Positions 15,501-15,545 of a DNA stretch of 15,545 nt are shown here, in pieces. The stretch's first letter is position 1. Every line of letters starts with the position of its first letter. Location: positions 1,659-17,203 of the forward strand of contig DDXG01000283.1 of assembly GCA_002347125.1 (NCBI GenBank). Reading direction: 5' to 3'. The notes below the pieces were generated by a model. The model was not told the DNA's origin and ran no database searches. It saw nothing but the letters and a program-made list of their open reading frames with translations. The translations under genes were made by a program, and so were the position numbers. Source of the stretch: Phycisphaerales bacterium UBA2266 (GTDB taxonomy: Bacteria; Planctomycetota; Phycisphaerae; Sedimentisphaerales; Anaerobacaceae).

Positions 15501-15545
15501 GGGCCGGCCGATGAGGCAGCGCGTAGGGTGGGCAAGCGTCGTTCT
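15501..15545. other. Short terminal stretch, no supported gene
   Basis: Forty-five bases follow sppA. An ATG at 15510 is in frame to the window edge, but there are too few codons to judge. The stretch GTAGGGTGGGCAAGC (15523-15537) resembles one half of a common intergenic palindromic repeat; the other half would lie outside the window. Confidence 0.2.

Overview
The window is high-G+C bacterial DNA, most probably from a planctomycete of the Phycisphaerae type. This is an inference from gene content: a secreted multidomain protein combining FN3-like repeats, LamG, a segment opening with the 'DFESYGD' motif and a DUF1349-like sandwich; a lipoprotein built from two FAD_oxidored-type domains; and a lipid A-type acyltransferase, which implies a Gram-negative envelope. 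No rRNA, tRNA, CRISPR array, insertion sequence or prophage gene was seen.

Layout. On the minus strand lie a secreted LamG/FN3 protein (1-2936, cut off at its C-terminus by the window edge) and, upstream of it, an LpxL/HtrB-type acyltransferase (3162-4184), each with a recognisable promoter. A 212-bp divergent intergenic region (4185-4396) holds back-to-back sigma70-like promoters. On the plus strand follow a large FAD-dependent lipoprotein (4397-7927) and then six tightly packed genes: a xylose-isomerase-like TIM barrel, a PIG-L/LmbE deacetylase, a NagB-like sugar-phosphate isomerase/deaminase, a PfkB kinase, a DUF4432 mutarotase-like protein and a mannitol-dehydrogenase-family oxidoreductase (7986-14353). 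A near-perfect promoter embedded in an inverted repeat then starts an independent sppA gene (14442-15500). The last 45 bases hold no supported gene.

How the genes work together. The six compact genes, very likely with the FAD lipoprotein in front, have the enzyme set expected for breaking down or remodelling an unusual sugar: deacetylation of an N-acetyl group, deamination/isomerisation, aldose-ketose isomerisation, mutarotation, phosphorylation, and polyol or keto-sugar redox. Neither transporter, glycosidase nor regulator is present inside the cluster. The substrate is not known. An N-acetylated amino sugar is the simplest reading, but the isomerase and the NagB-like protein both depart from the canonical active sites, so the pathway may be a variant not yet described. 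This cluster is the most interesting part of the window.
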